NCBI GenBank assembly: GCA_036346375.1
Contig: CM070510.1
Location: 65,630,376-65,694,375, forward strand
Reading direction: 5' to 3'
Origin: Guadua angustifolia
Taxonomy: Eukaryota > Streptophyta > Magnoliopsida > Poales > Poaceae
Length of the DNA stretch: 64,000 bases
This document shows positions 60,874 through 64,000 of this stretch, piece by piece; positions within the stretch are counted from its first letter, which is position 1, and the number at the start of each line of letters is the position of its first letter. The translations under genes and the position numbers were made by a program. The notes below the pieces were generated by a model. The model was not told the origin of the DNA. It did not search any database and worked only from the letters and a program-made list of their open reading frames with translations.

Positions 60874-63723
60874 ATGGGGTGCGTGTGCTCGAGGCGCTTC
60901 GCCGACGAGGGGGCGCCGCGGTCGCTTCAGCCGCTGGCCGCCGCCTACGACTCGCGCCGCGGCCGCTACGGCCCCGGGGACTTCGATTCCGGCGAGCTCG
61001 CCATACCGCCGCCCAAGGCGCCCCCGTCGCACAAGGTACGTGCTACTGCCATCACCTCTTACGGTCTTACTGCTCTCGTTGTGTTGTGTGCATGTGCTGT
61101 TCAGCTCGAGCGCGCGCGGGCTTGAGTTGTGCACGCCGGTTGGCTGCAAGATCCGACAGCTGCGGGAGACCTCCGTGATGATGCACATGGTTCAGCAGCA
61201 TGTGAACATGTGATGCTCGGGCTTGCTTGCAGAGCGCGTTGGCTCGTTAGGTAGCCAGTTGGTGAGAATTCTCAACGAATTATGACGCGGAATATGCGTT
61301 AATGGAAGGTTTCGCTTCGAAATTCCAATCCGCCTAGAACGTCCGGTTGCTGGGGCTCTGACTCTGAGACATCTCTTCCCCTCCAGATTGCATATCAAAC
61401 AGCTGTTGTTTTTAGCTATCTTGATCAGGGGAGCTGCGATACTGGTCAAAGTGAAGCTTAAGTTCTCTTATGCGGTCAAATGGCTAATTGATTCGGGTGA
61501 AGCTGCAGGGCGATTCCGGTATAGCGCTGATGGTCTTCAGTTTAGTTAACCCCGTCTAAATAGTTTGCCAATGGTCTGGGACGCACAGATATTTTGATGA
61601 ACCATGGGGAATCTGAATGATCAGTGGAAAAGAGGGAAGCGGATAAAAGAAGTAGAACTAAAATGCTCACAAATCTGCTAGTCGAGATAGAATGTGAAGT
61701 CAACCTTGGCGGCCTTCGTTTTTCATATTCTAAGCTTTGTCCTAGGAGGATTCCTTTTACCCAGATAAGTGAAGAGCAGGAGTGCTTAATCTACATTCAA
61801 GTTGCTGTCACCTATAGTCTACTCTCTGGACTGGTCAAGCCAGTGACCGAAACATAAACTTCTACCTTTGTTGCTGTTGGCCACTTCTCCATGCCATCCA
61901 TGGAATTTGAGATATTATACTGTCACTTCTCTTGCAAATCACGAACTTGGCCACTCTGATTTACAGTTGGAACAAAGCACTGGGTTATGTAAGAAGTATG
62001 GTGACGTACAGACTATATGACAAAAAAGAAGCAGTCTTGCCGAATGTTACTGTCAACACGTTTAGTGAATGATTTGGATAAGCAGTGATTGGGTAATTGA
62101 ACATGACTGAAACCTCATACCTGGAGATGGCCAATCTAGGCTATAGGATATTAAAACTGAAGTATCTGGTTAAGGGAATTCACTGTTGTTAGTTGTCCAT
62201 GGGCATATCTCCATTTCTCTGCTAGCATTTCTTCCAAGTCTACTTTGATCTGGCCAATGAGCATCAGGGGTGATCTTCCGTGGCACAAAAAATCCAGAAG
62301 GGTTTATACAGACTAGCCTTCAAGGAGTGATATCTCCTTTTTTGCTTTCACACATCCATGTCATTCAATCAGTTCATGTTCTTATTGAGTAGCATGCACT
62401 TCAAACTGGAAAGATAATACTAATATTAATATTATTTAATATGGTGTTATTTCGTTTGCAACAACATCAATAGGAACAACATCAATAGTTCAAAACAAAT
62501 ATATCTTCCTTTCTTAGTTTCTTTGTTACAAGGTAACAGCTGATGTTATGTTTCTTAAAAGACAATACATCTCTCATTTTCTTCCCTTGGCTTTGTGCTA
62601 TAGTGGGTTATCTTTCTACTGGAAGGAAGATATAGAAATCAGTGATTATTACCTGAGAAGATAGCAGTAGCCTTTTCCACATTAACTCTGACATACTAAG
62701 TTATGCCAGGTATCAGAAACAGGTACATTTTTAGGAAGGGCAAGTATTGCTGGTCTGGAAAAGGCTGTTGAAGTGTTAGATACCCTCGGGAGTAGCATGA
62801 CAAGTTTGAATCATGGCAGTGGATTTCTCTCTGGGGGCACAAATCGAGGAAATAAAGTCTGTATTTTAGCATTTGAAGTCGCTAATACAATAGCTAAAGC
62901 TTCTAGTTTATGGAGGTCATTCTCCGACGAGAGTATAAAAGAATTGAAAGAAGAAATTTTGCACTCAGATGGAGTGCGAATATTGATTTCCTCAAATTCT
63001 AGTGAGCTCTTGGATATCGCTGCTGTTGACAAAAGGTATGATTGGTTTAAAAGGATGTTGAATTAGTTTTTTTATTCATCTAATCATAATCATGGTTGAC
63101 GTGAACTTTAAATGGAATCCAACAGGAACGAACTTGCCATCTTTTCAAGAGAAGTAATTCGCTTCGGCAACCTGTGTAAAGATCCCATATGGCATAACTT
63201 GGGACGCTATTTCGACAAGTATGCTTCTGAGAAGAACTATGCATTTCATTTTGAGATGACACTATTTACAATCATATCAGCTTTTCTTGTTCTTAACACT
63301 ATGGGTTACTCTAATATGCAGGCTAGTGACAGATTTTACGCCCCAGGACCATTCAAAAGAACAAATGGAAACTACCGTCCAGCAGTTGATTAATTTGGCT
63401 CAAAATACTTCTGTATGTATGCTATGCCATAAAGAACTCTTCTATTTTTACTTAATTTCCTTATTTCTATACTTTGGGGTAGTGGAATCAAGAAGAATTA
63501 AGTCTCTGACATAACAGCAGGCTAAAACTACAGTTTTGACTTTTGAGGGCACAGCTACAATCTTACCTATTTTCTGCAATATCACATTGGCTAGAAACGT
63601 ATGATGACGAGTTAGTTCTTTAATTGCAGGAGCTTTACCATGAATTGCACGCATTGGACAGGTTTGAGCAGGATTTTCAAAGGAAATTTCATGAAGAGGA
63701 GTCTGTGCCAGCGGCTAGACGGG
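60874..63723 (+). CDS. PSI1: PSI1 (PSK SIMULATOR 1)-like protein, first five exons; 3' part outside window
   Basis: Exons: 60874-61035, 62710-63035, 63126-63218, 63322-63412 and 63630-63723, all with GT-AG introns and matching phases, giving 255 codons plus one base. The start MGCVCSRRF fits N-myristoylation at Gly2 with palmitoylation of Cys3/Cys5, so membrane attachment is likely. From about residue 104 (VCILAFEVANTIAKASSLW to LLDIAAVDKRNELAIF) lies the DUF3475 region; then NLCKDPIWHNLGRYFDK and ELYHELHALDRFEQDF. The family's C-terminal DUF668 must lie beyond the window. Arabidopsis PSI proteins promote growth downstream of phytosulfokine signalling; transfer of that role is inference, as is the choice of PSI1 among paralogues. 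The 1.67-kb first intron shows no gene. Confidence 0.9.
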
Positions 63724-64000
63724 GTACATTCAGACTAATGCCGTTTTTTGAATTAATATCAGAAGATGCTAGAATGCATGCACAATGCTTTTCCAGAATC
63801 TCACTTGGAAATAGTGATTGTACTTTGAAAATGAAGACTTTAGTGAAGAAATCTTAATACAAAAGTTACTCAAACCAGCATTGTATTTTTCCATTAAAAG
63901 TGGAAAATGAAGCTTATGTTGGTTGTGGTGCACATTTTTTTTCTGAACTCCTGTTAGTTTAGTAAGAAAATTGATAAAGTAAAACAGTATGTATTCTCTG
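63724..64000 (+). other. Intron of the PSI1-like gene running off the window
   Basis: Follows the donor G|GTACAT at 63724. No acceptor with a matching continuation was seen before position 64000. The open frame reading on into this region is intronic read-through. Confidence 0.7.

Noticed and set aside
63287..63514. Plus-strand 75-codon frame
   Set aside because: Only 63322-63412 is exon of the PSI1-like gene; the rest is intron read-through.

Overview
The window looks like plant nuclear DNA, most likely from a grass (Poaceae). It has two genes with many GT-AG introns and GC-rich first exons, about 50 kb apart. The space between them is almost entirely layered transposable elements: hAT elements with 8-bp target-site duplications (TSDs), a PIF/Harbinger element, Tourist-like MITEs, long solo LTRs, 5'-truncated L1 LINEs and a gene-less LTR retrotransposon. 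No tRNA, rRNA, CRISPR array or prokaryotic feature was seen. All boundaries were read by eye from splice sites, terminal repeats and TSDs.

Left end (1-7231, minus strand): a nearly complete 13-exon gene for a BRE/BRCC45 (BABAM2-type) protein. Every exon join keeps frame, and only the last few codons lie before position 1. Its introns hold small DNA transposons, including a hAT element with a perfect 8-bp TSD.

7.2-20.6 kb: a MITE-like block, unassigned LTR-like sequence, a long-inverted-repeat (MULE-like) element at about 10.30-12.95 kb carrying two nested hAT elements, a 953-bp-period tandem duplication (13.9-15.84 kb), a further hAT element (16.0-16.9 kb) and a 5'-truncated LINE (18.2-19.7 kb).

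20.6-30.2 kb: a degenerate PIF/Harbinger element with a transposase gene and a Myb/SANT-like gene, both minus strand. A 1.8-kb hAT element lies between the genes and a 3.1-kb solo LTR is inside the Myb-like gene.

30.2-43.8 kb: gene fragments (TFIIS N-terminal-like, an unrecognised minus-strand exon, an auxin response factor DNA-binding region, a cellulose synthase zinc finger) mixed with two hAT elements, a GAAAC-rich duplicated array, a Tourist-like MITE and a second LINE. The fragments keep GT-AG introns but carry frameshifts and stops.

43.8-51.5 kb: a non-autonomous LTR retrotransposon with two LTRs and a 5-bp TSD but no gag-pol. It has internal tandem arrays, and a hAT element sits exactly at its primer-binding site.

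51.5-60.8 kb: AT-rich repeats split by a 2.7-kb solo LTR-like insertion, microsatellites, and an inverted-repeat element just upstream of the last gene.

Right end (60874 onward, plus strand): the first five exons of a PSI1 (PSK SIMULATOR 1)-like gene. It has an N-terminal lipidation motif and a DUF3475 region, and runs off the window before its DUF668 region. The two end genes look functional; everything between looks like repeats or relics.
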